A stretch of 64,000 nt of DNA from Bacteroidaceae bacterium (lineage in GTDB: Bacteria; Bacteroidota; Bacteroidia; Bacteroidales; Bacteroidaceae). The stretch lies in contig JAGBPB010000033.1 in NCBI GenBank assembly GCA_017633615.1, positions 1 to 64,000 on the forward strand, given 5' to 3'. Positions within the stretch are counted from its first letter, which is position 1. Every line of letters starts with the position of its first letter. The position numbers and the translations under genes are program-made. This document shows positions 37,478-46,040 of the stretch, piece by piece. Below the pieces are notes generated by a model. It saw only the letters and a list, made by a program, of their open reading frames with translations. It had not been told where the DNA came from and searched no databases.

Positions 37478-38728
37478 TTACTCAAAGATTTTGCACAGTT
37501 CCTTATAGATGTTTCCGGCTACGGTCTGATCTCCCTTGGGTAGAAGCTTTTCTTTTACCAGTGCCGTCCTTTTGTCCAATAACGGGTCATTCCCGTTGAT
37601 TACATTATCAATGAAGGTTTCAATATCCCGGATTGAAGAGCCGTGATAATGGACCTGAAAACATTCGTCGGCAAATGAATTGAAAGACTCTATCCTCTCT
37701 TTTGCCGTCACGTACATGACAGGTTTGTTCACGTAGAGATATTCTGCCGTGAATGCACTGCAATCATGAATCATGGCATCAGATGTCATGAACAGATCCA
37801 CATAGTTGCCATCGGCAAGTCGTGTGTTGGGCATTGTATTCCACGCATCGTAATATGCGTCGGTCTTTTCAGGTCCCCAGGACTCATGTTTGTACAGTTT
37901 GTCTTTAAGCATGGGATGCGGCTTGAATACAAACTGGACTTTATCCTTGTATTTTCTTGCCGTTTCCAGCATGTCATCGGCTATTTTAAGGAAATTAGCC
38001 CTGTCCAGCCAGTCCTGGGATGAAATTGAATGATGGGGTGCCCAGATGACTCTCTTAATTTTGGGGTCGTCTATTGTCCAGTTATCAGCGGATGGGGTAT
38101 GGCCGTCAAGGAAATAATCGGCCAGAGGGTCTCCGGAGACTATGACATTTGTTCCATGATTGTAGTTATACCTTACCTTCATTTCTTTCTGTAATGAAGA
38201 TACGGCAAAGAACTTCCAGCAGATATTTTGATACAGCGAATTATGGAAAATGGGCGAATCTTCAATACTGAATCCATAGGGGATGTATGACAGCAGGGCA
38301 TTGAAGGGAATGTCTTTCAGATTATTGATGTAAGGTTGCGGAAAGAATATGATATCTGCTTTGAATCCGGAAGCAGGGAAAGATTTGTTCCTTTTGAAAT
38401 CGAATCCGCTCAGAAAGTTTACGCCCAGTGTGTTGAAATGGGTTGACAGTTTCTCTTCCAGATACTTTTTCCTTGACAGCGAGTCTTTGGGGTAGAGCAT
38501 GGAGACAACAAACGGTTCAAACCGGTTGTCTTGCTTGAGAAGCATCAAAAGCTTGTCATTCTTCCACATGGACAGGTTGTTGACATAGAACATTACCCTT
38601 ACTGGTGTGCGTCGGGCTACTTTGCGGACAAGTCTCTTCAAAAAGAGATTGTAAAGAAAGATACTGGCCTTAAGCCTGAGCCTTCTTTCTATCCGACGAT
38701 ATGTTGACATTTCCGTTTGGGTTGCCAT
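37478..38728 (-). CDS. CDP-glycerol/ribitol phosphotransferase family, second copy
   Basis: This is a 416-residue protein of the same broad family as the first TagF-like copy, but more divergent. Visible hallmarks are VFKPHPMLKDKL and SDAMIHDCSAFTAEYLYVNKPVMYV, the latter matching the DSS/DCS region of the family, and a HHSIS segment. A basic N-terminal stretch (about 1-45) precedes the first domain. It may transfer a second phospho-alditol or another CDP-activated group. It is adjacent to the flippase downstream and four bases from the opine-dehydrogenase-like gene upstream. Confidence 0.82.
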   Translation of the reverse strand: MATQTEMSTYRRIERRLRLKASIFLYNLFLKRLVRKVARRTPVRVMFYVNNLSMWKNDKLLMLLKQDNRFEPFVVSMLYPKDSLSRKKYLEEKLSTHFNTLGVNFLSGFDFKRNKSFPASGFKADIIFFPQPYINNLKDIPFNALLSYIPYGFSIEDSPIFHNSLYQNICWKFFAVSSLQKEMKVRYNYNHGTNVIVSGDPLADYFLDGHTPSADNWTIDDPKIKRVIWAPHHSISSQDWLDRANFLKIADDMLETARKYKDKVQFVFKPHPMLKDKLYKHESWGPEKTDAYYDAWNTMPNTRLADGNYVDLFMTSDAMIHDCSAFTAEYLYVNKPVMYVTAKERIESFNSFADECFQVHYHGSSIRDIETFIDNVINGNDPLLDKRTALVKEKLLPKGDQTVAGNIYKELCKIFE

Positions 38729-38732
38729 AGCT

Positions 38733-39815
38733 TTATATGCAATTAACTGCTGTCTGAGAAATATCCTTACCTGTCAATTGTCCGTTGACGATATATTGCT
38801 TACCCATTCCCGACTGGGCCCATTCAAGGACTCTGTCTATGGTAGGGGTGTCAATTCCGTATTTGCAGGCAAAAGCCTTGATTATGAGTAGTCCGTACGG
38901 AATATCCTCGGTAAAGTATCTGTTTTGCCAGTCGGGGCCGTACTTTCCGTTTTGGGTCTGTATCATAGGCGCAGTGAGTCCCTTGAACGCCCGGATTGAC
39001 CTTATCTTGTCTGTCAGGGACTGGGCGTCATGACTCTCATAATAATCCAGGATGGGAGCTATCTCCTGTCGGGTTATACCTAATCTGTCAAGCAAAAGCC
39101 TGAACTCAGCGTCACAGTCAATGAGTGTCTGTGAGCTAAGGTTGTCCCATTCCTCATAGAAAAGGATCGGTCGGTCAAACACGGTTTTTCCATTTCCGAA
39201 TATGCCGTACAGGCGGCACGGGTGCAACAGGGGGTTGCTGTTGGTGAGAGTCACTTTCAGGTAGCTGTCAAGCCATGTTACAGGGACATCAAAGAGTTTG
39301 GAGAGTGTATTGCCAAACTCCTGCGGGTTGCTTACGTTAATGGTTGCGAAAGCCAATGAAGGTTTGTATCCAAGCAGTGATGCTGACTTTCCGTATTCGT
39401 TGATGCGGGCTATGAACGGCACACGCTGGAATCCGAACAGTCCGGTTCCATCGGGCAGTGTCCTTTGAGCCATAAGGAAGAATCCGGTGCTTGATACGAT
39501 TGACCCGACCAATGTGTGGCCCGATATATGATTCTTTATCGATTCAAGAACCTGTGCTATTGCGAATCCGGGTAGGCAAAGCAGAATCATATCGGCTCCG
39601 GAGATTGTCAGGGCGGGGTCCGAACTTATTACGGCAAACCTTGAGTTGAAGGACCGGCCGTTCATGTCGGTCAATTGCAAGGATCTGTCCTGTTGCCATC
39701 TTTCAGGATGACGGGTAAGCAGCCTGACCTCAAAGTCAGGTTTGGCTGCCAGGTATCCGCCCACCACGTGAGCCAGATTGCCTCCACCGCATATGCAGAT
39801 CCTTTGTCTTATCAT
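38733..39815 (-). CDS. opine dehydrogenase-family protein
   Basis: This is a 360-residue NAD(P)-dependent protein. The Rossmann start CGGGNLAHVVGGYLA is followed by a C-terminal helical domain (from about residue 190) that contains NSNPLLHPCRLYG, matching the octopine/nopaline dehydrogenase family. Such enzymes reductively join a 2-oxo acid to an amino group. The TNSNPLLHP region carries the expected catalytic His. In a surface-glycan cluster it might build a carboxyalkyl-amine decoration such as those in some Providencia O-antigens. That use is inference. It overlaps the nucleotidyltransferase-PLP fusion by four bases. Confidence 0.85.
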   Translation of the reverse strand: MIRQRICICGGGNLAHVVGGYLAAKPDFEVRLLTRHPERWQQDRSLQLTDMNGRSFNSRFAVISSDPALTISGADMILLCLPGFAIAQVLESIKNHISGHTLVGSIVSSTGFFLMAQRTLPDGTGLFGFQRVPFIARINEYGKSASLLGYKPSLAFATINVSNPQEFGNTLSKLFDVPVTWLDSYLKVTLTNSNPLLHPCRLYGIFGNGKTVFDRPILFYEEWDNLSSQTLIDCDAEFRLLLDRLGITRQEIAPILDYYESHDAQSLTDKIRSIRAFKGLTAPMIQTQNGKYGPDWQNRYFTEDIPYGLLIIKAFACKYGIDTPTIDRVLEWAQSGMGKQYIVNGQLTGKDISQTAVNCI

Positions 39816-41626
39816 AGCTGTCTCAGTTTCTGAACGAGTTTGCTGTTATCCTCCCTGTCTCTTATGGCTATGCGGATATAATTCTTTCCTGCAAATGCGC
39901 TCTTCTGTCCGCAATCCTTGATCAGGATGTTGCTCTCATCCAACAGTTTCTGTGTAAGCTGTGAGGAGGTGTATTTGCCGGTTACCTCACAAAGGAAATA
40001 GTTGGCCATTGAAGGTATGACGCGTAAGAAAGGAATCTCCTTGAGTTCATTGTAGAACAGCGTCCTCTCCTGAATGAACTTGCCGCATGCCTCCTGATAG
40101 TCTTTCTCATACTTGTTGAATATCTGCATGTAGAATTCGGCAAAGGAATTTATGTTCCATATAGCCACCTCCTTGCGCATCCTGTCCATCATGGCCGTAT
40201 TGCCCGATGCCACTATGCCAAGTCGGAGTCCGGGTACGCCGTAGGACTTACTAATTGACTTGACAACCGTAAGGTGCGGATTTGCTGCCAGGATATCGTT
40301 GTTAAGCAGGGATGCCTGGTGGAAATTTTCGGTGAAATCGACAAAACTCTCATCAACTATCAGGTTGATGGAGTTCTTTGCAGTCCATTCAATAAGCCCC
40401 TTCAGTTCATCAAACGGAATGTAATTGCCTGACGGATTATCAGGATTGATAAGCAAAAGGTTCTTTATTCCCTTGTCCTTGAAGAACTCTTTCAGATCCT
40501 GAGCAGTGTATCTGAAATCAGGATTTGAGGCAGTGAATGTAACCTTGTCCTCTGCATCGGCCCGGTTGGGATACTCCTCAAATGTGGGCAGAATGAAACC
40601 TGTCTTTCCTGTGCAGTGATTCTCAACGAGGCATTTTATTAGTTCGGCTGCACCGTTGCCTACGCATACAAACTCCTGTCTTATTCCGAAATATTTGCCT
40701 GCCAGCAGGGAATTGACTTTCATTCCCGACGGATATTGGGTGAGCAGGGTATCAAAGTTGGCCCTTATCTCGTCCTTCATGCGTTCGGTCGGGAAGTAGG
40801 GGTTGACCAGATAGCAGAAATCCTTCATCTGGGGGAATCTCCAATAGCCTCCGTAACACTGATGGAAACGTTGGAGCATCTCTTTTCCCTCTGAGAACTT
40901 GGTCTCGGCTATATCGCGGTCCTGGATATCATCTATCTCATACCATTTCTCATCAGTAATAGGCAGGGCTCTGAGTGCTGATTTGTCCAATGCGGTTATC
41001 ACGCGCAGCACCTGCTCGTAATACTCGTTGTTTCCCATTGACTTGCTGTAAGCCTCAAGGAACGGTACGTACTGGTTGCGGCTGAACTCTTTACTGAACT
41101 TATAGATGTTACAGGTCTTGTAGTAGTAGGGGACATCGCTGTATCTGAAGGCTTTCTTTGGGACAAAGCTTACTATGTTGTTGTCAGCGTCAATGCGTAC
41201 CATAGTGCCGTCCATCCAGGTCTCATACTTGGCCACGAGCGCCAGGTTGGGATAGGGGTTGTCAGTAAGCAGTCTGAGCATCCGGTCCTCAAATATCAGG
41301 TCACTTTCCAACAAAAGGGTGTCATCCTCCTGGAGTTGCTCTTTAGCAAGGGCAAGCGAATAGATATTGTTGGTCTTGTCATATATGGGGTTCAGTACGA
41401 ATTCAATCCTGAGTTTTCCCTCATACCTTTTACCGATATGCTGTATCAGGTTGTCTGCCTGATAACCCACCACAATAACGACTCTTTTCAGGTTCAGCCC
41501 TGACAGTTGGGACAGCATGCGGTCAATGAGTTTCTCCCCGTTGACATCAATCATGCACTTGGTGTTTTCTTTAGTGAGTTCACCAAGCCTTTTGCCCATT
41601 CCGGCGGCTAATATTATTGCTTGCAT
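39812..41626 (-). CDS. nucleotidyltransferase / PLP aminotransferase-decarboxylase fusion
   Basis: This is a 604-residue fusion. Residues 1 to about 240 are a LicC-like nucleotidyltransferase (IILAAGMGKRLGELT, CMIDVNGEKLIDR, a metal-binding ESDLIF). From about residue 245 there is a fold-type I PLP domain of the HisC/CobD class, with NPDNPSGNYIP, a VDESFVDF cofactor segment and the Schiff-base lysine K460 in SISKSYGVPGLRLG. It may decarboxylate or transaminate a phosphorylated substrate and then activate it as a CDP derivative, for example CDP-ethanolamine or CDP-serinol. The class V transaminase of phosphonate pathways is a different fold, so aminoethylphosphonate is less likely. It is the first gene of the glycan cluster. 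Confidence 0.85.
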   Translation of the reverse strand: MQAIILAAGMGKRLGELTKENTKCMIDVNGEKLIDRMLSQLSGLNLKRVVIVVGYQADNLIQHIGKRYEGKLRIEFVLNPIYDKTNNIYSLALAKEQLQEDDTLLLESDLIFEDRMLRLLTDNPYPNLALVAKYETWMDGTMVRIDADNNIVSFVPKKAFRYSDVPYYYKTCNIYKFSKEFSRNQYVPFLEAYSKSMGNNEYYEQVLRVITALDKSALRALPITDEKWYEIDDIQDRDIAETKFSEGKEMLQRFHQCYGGYWRFPQMKDFCYLVNPYFPTERMKDEIRANFDTLLTQYPSGMKVNSLLAGKYFGIRQEFVCVGNGAAELIKCLVENHCTGKTGFILPTFEEYPNRADAEDKVTFTASNPDFRYTAQDLKEFFKDKGIKNLLLINPDNPSGNYIPFDELKGLIEWTAKNSINLIVDESFVDFTENFHQASLLNNDILAANPHLTVVKSISKSYGVPGLRLGIVASGNTAMMDRMRKEVAIWNINSFAEFYMQIFNKYEKDYQEACGKFIQERTLFYNELKEIPFLRVIPSMANYFLCEVTGKYTSSQLTQKLLDESNILIKDCGQKSAFAGKNYIRIAIRDREDNSKLVQKLRQL

Positions 41627-41663
41627 ATTGTTCTAAAAATAATTCTCATAAACATATTCTTTC

Positions 41664-41795
41664 CTACAAAGCTTCATCATCGGGACGTTCGGGGGGAGCG
41701 GGTCTGGTTGACTTGCCGTGTCTATGCGATTTCTCCCAGGCGGCCTTGCGCTTGAGATAGTCCTCGTAATGTTTCTCCAGATAGTTATCGGCCAT
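41664..41795 (-). CDS. 43-residue conserved-type small protein
   Basis: This short ORF of 43 codons starts two bases after the folK stop. It encodes a highly charged peptide starting MADNYLEKHYEDYLKRK and ending in a proline-rich acidic tail. The first half looks like one amphipathic helix; there is no signal or membrane segment. Its tight spacing after folK, its clean ATG and stop, and the coding-like codon use argue for a real gene. I recall similar peptides beside folK in other Bacteroides, sometimes mislabelled as dehydrogenase. The function is unknown. It would be missed with a 60-residue cutoff. Confidence 0.72.
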   Translation of the reverse strand: MADNYLEKHYEDYLKRKAAWEKSHRHGKSTRPAPPERPDDEAL

Positions 41796-41797
41796 GA

Positions 41798-42220
41798 TCA
41801 ACTTCTTGTCAGTTCCGGTGCAATCTGCGCCAGCGGTTTCATTACGAACTCACGCTTGTACATGAGCGGATGGGGAATGGTCAGTTCAGGTGTGTTCATG
41901 ACAAGATCGTCATACAGGAGTATGTCAATATCAATCAGGCGGTCATGATACTCACTGTTCGCTGATTTTTTTGTGCGTCCCAACTTTCGCTCAATTTCCT
42001 GGGTGGCGTGCAGCACCTCAAGGGGTTCCAGAGTGGTATCCACCTTTATCGCCATGTTCAGGAAACGGTTTGCACTTTCAAATCCCCACGGATCTGTTTC
42101 CATAACGTCCGATGCAGACACTACTGTACCCACTTTTTCTCCAATAAGCTTCATGGCCGAAGTAAGATTCTTCTTCCTGTCGCCCAGATTGGTTCCCAGT
42201 GAAAGGTATAGTGTGGCCAT
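41798..42220 (-). CDS. folK: 2-amino-4-hydroxy-6-hydroxymethyldihydropteridine diphosphokinase
   Basis: FolK transfers diphosphate from ATP to hydroxymethyl-dihydropterin in folate synthesis. The 140-residue protein has the family pattern: LSLGTNLGDRKKNL at the N-terminus, TDPWGFESANRFLN in the middle, and HDRLIDIDILLYDD with the ATP/metal-binding acidic residues, then IPHPLMYKREFVMKPL. It lies seven bases after queA in the conserved ftsX-uppP-truB-queA-folK run. Confidence 0.95.
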   Translation of the reverse strand: MATLYLSLGTNLGDRKKNLTSAMKLIGEKVGTVVSASDVMETDPWGFESANRFLNMAIKVDTTLEPLEVLHATQEIERKLGRTKKSANSEYHDRLIDIDILLYDDLVMNTPELTIPHPLMYKREFVMKPLAQIAPELTRS

Positions 42221-42227
42221 CGGTCTG

Positions 42228-43346
42228 TCAGTCTGTTATAAGCATTGCGTCACCGTAGCAACCAAACCGGTAACCCTCCTTGACGGCCAGGTTGTAAGCG
42301 GCCATAATCTTCTCATATCCGCCGTAAGCGCATGTGAGCATGAGCTGAATTGACTCAGGCAGCTGGAAGTTGCTTACCATGCTGTCGGCTACGCTGAAAT
42401 CATACGGCGGGAATATGAACTTGTTGGTCCAACCTTCAAACGGCTTGATAAGATGGTCTGTTCCAACAACAGTCTCAAGTGCACGATTCACAGTGTTGCC
42501 TATGGCGCATATCTTGTGACCGCCCAGTTTGGCGTCGTTCACAATGCGGGTGCACTCTTCAGTTACATACATCTCTTCTGATTCCATCTTGTGCTTGGTC
42601 AGGTCCTCCACATCAATCTCGCGGAAATTACCCAGACCGCAGTGCATGGTTACGAACGCACGGTCTATACCCTTTATCTCCATGCGCTTCATCAGCTCAC
42701 GGCTAAAGTGCAGGCCGGCGGTAGGAGCGGTAACGGCACCCTCATTGGTGGCGAATATTGTTTGGAAGCTGTCCTCGTCACAGAAGTCTCCGTTCTCCTT
42801 CTGGGCCATGGGTTTGGTTACAGCCTTGCCCTCCTCATCATAGGTCCATGCGCAAGCCTTACGCTTCAGATAGGTGGGTATGGGTGATTCGCCCAGCGCA
42901 TAGAGAGCCTTCTTGAACTCATCGTGGGGTCCGTCATAGAGGAATCTCAGCACACGGCCGCGTGAGGTGGTGTTGTCAATGACCTCTGCCACCATTGAGT
43001 TGTCCTCACCAAAGTAAAGCTTGTTTCCGATACGGATCTTACGGGCGGGATCCACCTGAACATCCCACAGCAGGTTCTCCTCACGCAGCTCACGCAGCAG
43101 GAAAACTTCAATGCAGGCACCTGTCTTTTCCTTGTTTCCGTACATACGGGCGGGAAAAACACGGGTGTCGTTGAACACGAAAACGTCCTTTTCATCAAAA
43201 TAGTTCAGAATGTCCTTGAACTGTACATGCTCAATGGCATCGCTCTTCTTGTGCACGACCATCAGTCTTGATTCGTCGCGGTGTTCTACAGGATATTGTG
43301 CAATCCTGTCTTCGGGGAGTTTGAATTTGAATTGTGATAGTTTCAT
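42228..43346 (-). CDS. queA: S-adenosylmethionine:tRNA ribosyltransferase-isomerase
   Basis: QueA adds the cyclopentenediol group from S-adenosylmethionine to preQ1 in tRNA, on the way to queuosine. The 372-residue protein starts with [18 protein letters not shown] and carries [17 protein letters not shown] and the late TAGLHFS region. It is about 20 residues longer than many QueA proteins but shows no extra domain. It begins 20 bases after the truB stop. Confidence 0.96.
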   Translation of the reverse strand: MKLSQFKFKLPEDRIAQYPVEHRDESRLMVVHKKSDAIEHVQFKDILNYFDEKDVFVFNDTRVFPARMYGNKEKTGACIEVFLLRELREENLLWDVQVDPARKIRIGNKLYFGEDNSMVAEVIDNTTSRGRVLRFLYDGPHDEFKKALYALGESPIPTYLKRKACAWTYDEEGKAVTKPMAQKENGDFCDEDSFQTIFATNEGAVTAPTAGLHFSRELMKRMEIKGIDRAFVTMHCGLGNFREIDVEDLTKHKMESEEMYVTEECTRIVNDAKLGGHKICAIGNTVNRALETVVGTDHLIKPFEGWTNKFIFPPYDFSVADSMVSNFQLPESIQLMLTCAYGGYEKIMAAYNLAVKEGYRFGCYGDAMLITD

Positions 43347-43366
43347 TCCCTTTTTAGTGTTTATTG

Positions 43367-44077
43367 TTATTCAGTTATGTTCATTTCAATTTCTGCGTTG
43401 TCCAGCCATTCCTGAAACTTTTCAGGATTCAGGCACTCCTCAACCTTGAAATCACCTACCCGGGTGCGGCGCAAGCCTATCAGATGTGCGCCACTGTCAA
43501 GTGCCTGCCCTATGTCGCGGGCCAATGCCCTTATGTAAGTGCCTTTGCTGCATACCACCCGGATGGTAATGTCGGGCAGGTTGCACTCAGTAAGTTCTAT
43601 CTCATCTATTACCAGGGTTTTGGGTTTGAGCTCCACCTCATGGCCTTTGCGGGCCATCTTATAAGCGCGTTTGCCGTCTATCTTGCAGGCTGAGAATGTG
43701 GGCGGAACCTGCTCAATCTTACCCTTGAACCTTTCCAGTACCTGCTCCACCATTTCACGGGTAATGTGATCGGTGGGATAGGTGGCATCAATGGGTTTTT
43801 CCAGGTCAAAAGAGGGAGTGGTCGCTCCGAGCCTTATGGTGGCCAGGTATTCCTTTGTACCGGACTGTAGCTCTTCAATGCGTTTGGTTGCCCTGCCGGT
43901 GCATACTATCAGTACGCCTGTGGCCAGAGGATCCAATGTACCTGCATGACCCACCTTGAGTTTCTTGACTCCAAGGCGGCGACATATCAGCCATCGGATC
44001 TTACCCACCACATCGAATGATGTCCAACGGTAAGGCTTGTCAAACGCAAGAATCACCCCTTCCTGAAAATTCATCAT
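43367..44077 (-). CDS. truB: tRNA pseudouridine-55 synthase
   Basis: TruB makes pseudouridine 55 in the T-loop of tRNAs. The catalytic Asp is in [13 protein letters not shown], in standard context. The protein is 236 residues, or 235 if translation begins at the second ATG (44074); the domain opens with [19 protein letters not shown] longer in-frame upstream start at 44185 would overlap uppP by about 100 bases and is unlikely. The gene begins two bases after the uppP stop codon. Confidence 0.95.
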   Translation of the reverse strand: MMNFQEGVILAFDKPYRWTSFDVVGKIRWLICRRLGVKKLKVGHAGTLDPLATGVLIVCTGRATKRIEELQSGTKEYLATIRLGATTPSFDLEKPIDATYPTDHITREMVEQVLERFKGKIEQVPPTFSACKIDGKRAYKMARKGHEVELKPKTLVIDEIELTECNLPDITIRVVCSKGTYIRALARDIGQALDSGAHLIGLRRTRVGDFKVEECLNPEKFQEWLDNAEIEMNITE

Positions 44078-44079
44078 GC

Positions 44080-44901
44080 CTATAGGAATATGAGTGTAAG
44101 GAGACCCACAACAGCGCAATAGATTCCAAACCAGATCAGTTTGCCTTTGCGCACTATTGAAATCATCCATTTGCAGGCAGCGCAACCTGAAAGGAAGGCT
44201 GCTATGAAGCCTATTGCCAGTACTCCGAAACTTGTATCGGCCCCTGCGGCACCTGTCCCGGCTGATTCAATCAGGTCTTTCATATCCAGCAGAGCCTCAC
44301 CCAGAATGGGCGGAATCACCATCAGGAATGAGAACTGAGCCAGACGCTCCTTTTTGTTACCCAGCATGATACCGGTTGCAATGGTTGAACCGGAGCGTGA
44401 AATACCCGGAAGAACTGCCACGGCCTGTGCAATACCGATGATGAAGGCGTGCCATCCGGAGATATTCTCCCTCTGACGCGGTTTGGCGTAGTACGAGAAG
44501 GTGAGCAGGGCTGCGGTTACAAGCAGGCAACAGCCTACAATGGTTGTGCCTGAGCCGAATATGGCCTCAATATTGTCTTTGAAGAAAACACCTACAATGC
44601 CTACCGGAATCATTGAAATAATGATGTTGATAGCATATCGGGTGCCTTCATTAAGACCGCTGTAACTGTTCCATGACTGTTTGGTAAAGAGGTCGCGGAA
44701 TATCCAGACAATCTCTTTCCAAAGTATTACCAGAGTGCTCAGGACGGTAGCCACGTGTACCAGTACCGTGAACGCCATGTTATGCTCACTGTCTATTCCA
44801 AACAGTGATGAAGCTATAGCCAGGTGTCCGCTGCTGCTTATCGGAAGGTATTCGGTGAGACCCTGCAGCAGTCCCAGCAAGAGTGATTCAAACCAGTTCA
44901 T
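44080..44901 (-). CDS. uppP: undecaprenyl-diphosphatase
   Basis: UppP recycles undecaprenyl diphosphate to the monophosphate carrier used for peptidoglycan and surface glycans. The 273-residue membrane protein has the two motifs [13 protein letters not shown] and [13 protein letters not shown] that form the active site. Its start overlaps the DUF3098 stop by one base. The supply of carrier lipid links it loosely to the glycan cluster farther along the same strand. Confidence 0.96.
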   Translation of the reverse strand: MNWFESLLLGLLQGLTEYLPISSSGHLAIASSLFGIDSEHNMAFTVLVHVATVLSTLVILWKEIVWIFRDLFTKQSWNSYSGLNEGTRYAINIIISMIPVGIVGVFFKDNIEAIFGSGTTIVGCCLLVTAALLTFSYYAKPRQRENISGWHAFIIGIAQAVAVLPGISRSGSTIATGIMLGNKKERLAQFSFLMVIPPILGEALLDMKDLIESAGTGAAGADTSFGVLAIGFIAAFLSGCAACKWMISIVRKGKLIWFGIYCAVVGLLTLIFL

Positions 44902-45149
44902 TATTCAGTCTTCTGCTCCTTATCGGTTTTGGGTCTGTAGGCAATAGCCACGATAACGGTTATGAAACCTATCAGTGTTACCAAGGGTGCAACCTTAATA
45001 CGGCGTACACTGAAGATATCGGGTTCAAAGAACTCATTAGTGCAGTTGGGACCGGTCATCAGAAGCAGTCCGATGATGATGATAGCCATTCCGACAGCGG
45101 TCAGAATGTAATTGGTCTTGGTAAATGCAAATTTTTTCTTGTCCATCAT
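44901..45149 (-). CDS. DUF3098 small membrane protein
   Basis: This is an 82-residue protein with two hydrophobic segments separated by a loop, and charged ends. It matches DUF3098, a Bacteroidetes family that sits between ftsX and uppP in this conserved order. The function is unknown; a link to cell division or lipid-carrier recycling is suggested by the neighbours only. Starts at 45149 and 45146 are both possible. Confidence 0.85.
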   Translation of the reverse strand: MMDKKKFAFTKTNYILTAVGMAIIIIGLLLMTGPNCTNEFFEPDIFSVRRIKVAPLVTLIGFITVIVAIAYRPKTDKEQKTE

Positions 45150-45164
45150 ATTGAGAATTAATCG

Positions 45165-46037
45165 TTAAACGTAATGGAGTTCTCCTGACTTCATGCGCAG
45201 GAAACGGTTTACTGAGTGCAGGGCGCACAGGCCGGTTATGAGCAGACCTATGAGTGTAACCACAATGAATACGGGGATAATGATTCTGGGTTCGGATAAC
45301 ATGATAAGCCAAGGCTCATACTTGAGCCCTATCTTAAGCCCGTACCAGATAATGATGCAGGTAAGAAAGGCCGATGCCAGTCCTATCCAGAGGTTTCGCT
45401 GTATGAAAGGTTTGCGTATGAATGACCATTTGGCTCCAACCAGTTTCATTGAGTAGAGAATGAAACGCTGGGAGTAAATGGTCAGCTTAATGGTGTTGTT
45501 TATAAGCGTGAAAGATACCAGAGAAAGAATGAGAGCCAGGATAAGCAGAATTCCGGCCACCTTGCGGATGTTGCTGTTTATTATGTCCAACAAGTCTTTC
45601 TGCCAGGTAACCTCGCGGACTCCTTCTTTTGCGGCAATCTTTTTCTCAATCACCTTTATGCTGTCGTTGCAGGCGTAGTCAGCCTCTATCCTGACGTTCA
45701 GGGAAGCATAGAAAGGATTGTACTCCAGGAACTGTGACGGGTCTGTACCCATGGCTTTGGTCATATCCTTGAGAGCGTCATCCTTTGATATGTATGAGCA
45801 TGTCGCGCAATAAGGTGAAGCCTCAATGCTGCGTCTCAGGGTTGACAGCTGTGCCTCAGTGATGCTCTCCTTGAGAATGACCTCAACCGTCATCTCCTGT
45901 TTAAGATGCCTTGACAGGTCATTAGCCGTCAGAAGCAGCAATGCTACTATGCCTATGAGCAGCAACACGAGCGATGTGCTGATGCATGCTGTAATGAACA
46001 GCATATCTATCTTTCTCTTTTTCTTTTGCTTAGCCAT
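45165..46037 (-). CDS. ftsX: cell-division permease-like protein FtsX
   Basis: FtsX partners FtsE at the division septum and controls peptidoglycan hydrolases. The 290-residue protein has an N-terminal membrane helix after a basic KQKKKRK stretch, a periplasmic domain (about 55-165), and three further helices of the FtsX permease domain. Length and topology fit Bacteroidetes FtsX. No ftsE is in the window. The DUF3098 gene follows after 15 bases. Confidence 0.92.
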   Translation of the reverse strand: MAKQKKKRKIDMLFITACISTSLVLLLIGIVALLLLTANDLSRHLKQEMTVEVILKESITEAQLSTLRRSIEASPYCATCSYISKDDALKDMTKAMGTDPSQFLEYNPFYASLNVRIEADYACNDSIKVIEKKIAAKEGVREVTWQKDLLDIINSNIRKVAGILLILALILSLVSFTLINNTIKLTIYSQRFILYSMKLVGAKWSFIRKPFIQRNLWIGLASAFLTCIIIWYGLKIGLKYEPWLIMLSEPRIIIPVFIVVTLIGLLITGLCALHSVNRFLRMKSGELHYV

Positions 46038-46040
46038 ATG

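Noticed and set aside
39812..41626. 2-aminoethylphosphonate cytidylyltransferase-transaminase (PntC-AEPT) assignment
   Set aside because: The C-terminal PLP domain is of the HisC/CobD class, not class V, and no phosphoenolpyruvate mutase or phosphonopyruvate decarboxylase is in the cluster.
30473..41626. biosynthetic cluster for a secreted antibiotic
   Set aside because: Flippase, acyltransferase, family 2 glycosyltransferases and phosphotransferases fit a surface polymer; no peptide-synthetase, polyketide or RiPP gene is present.
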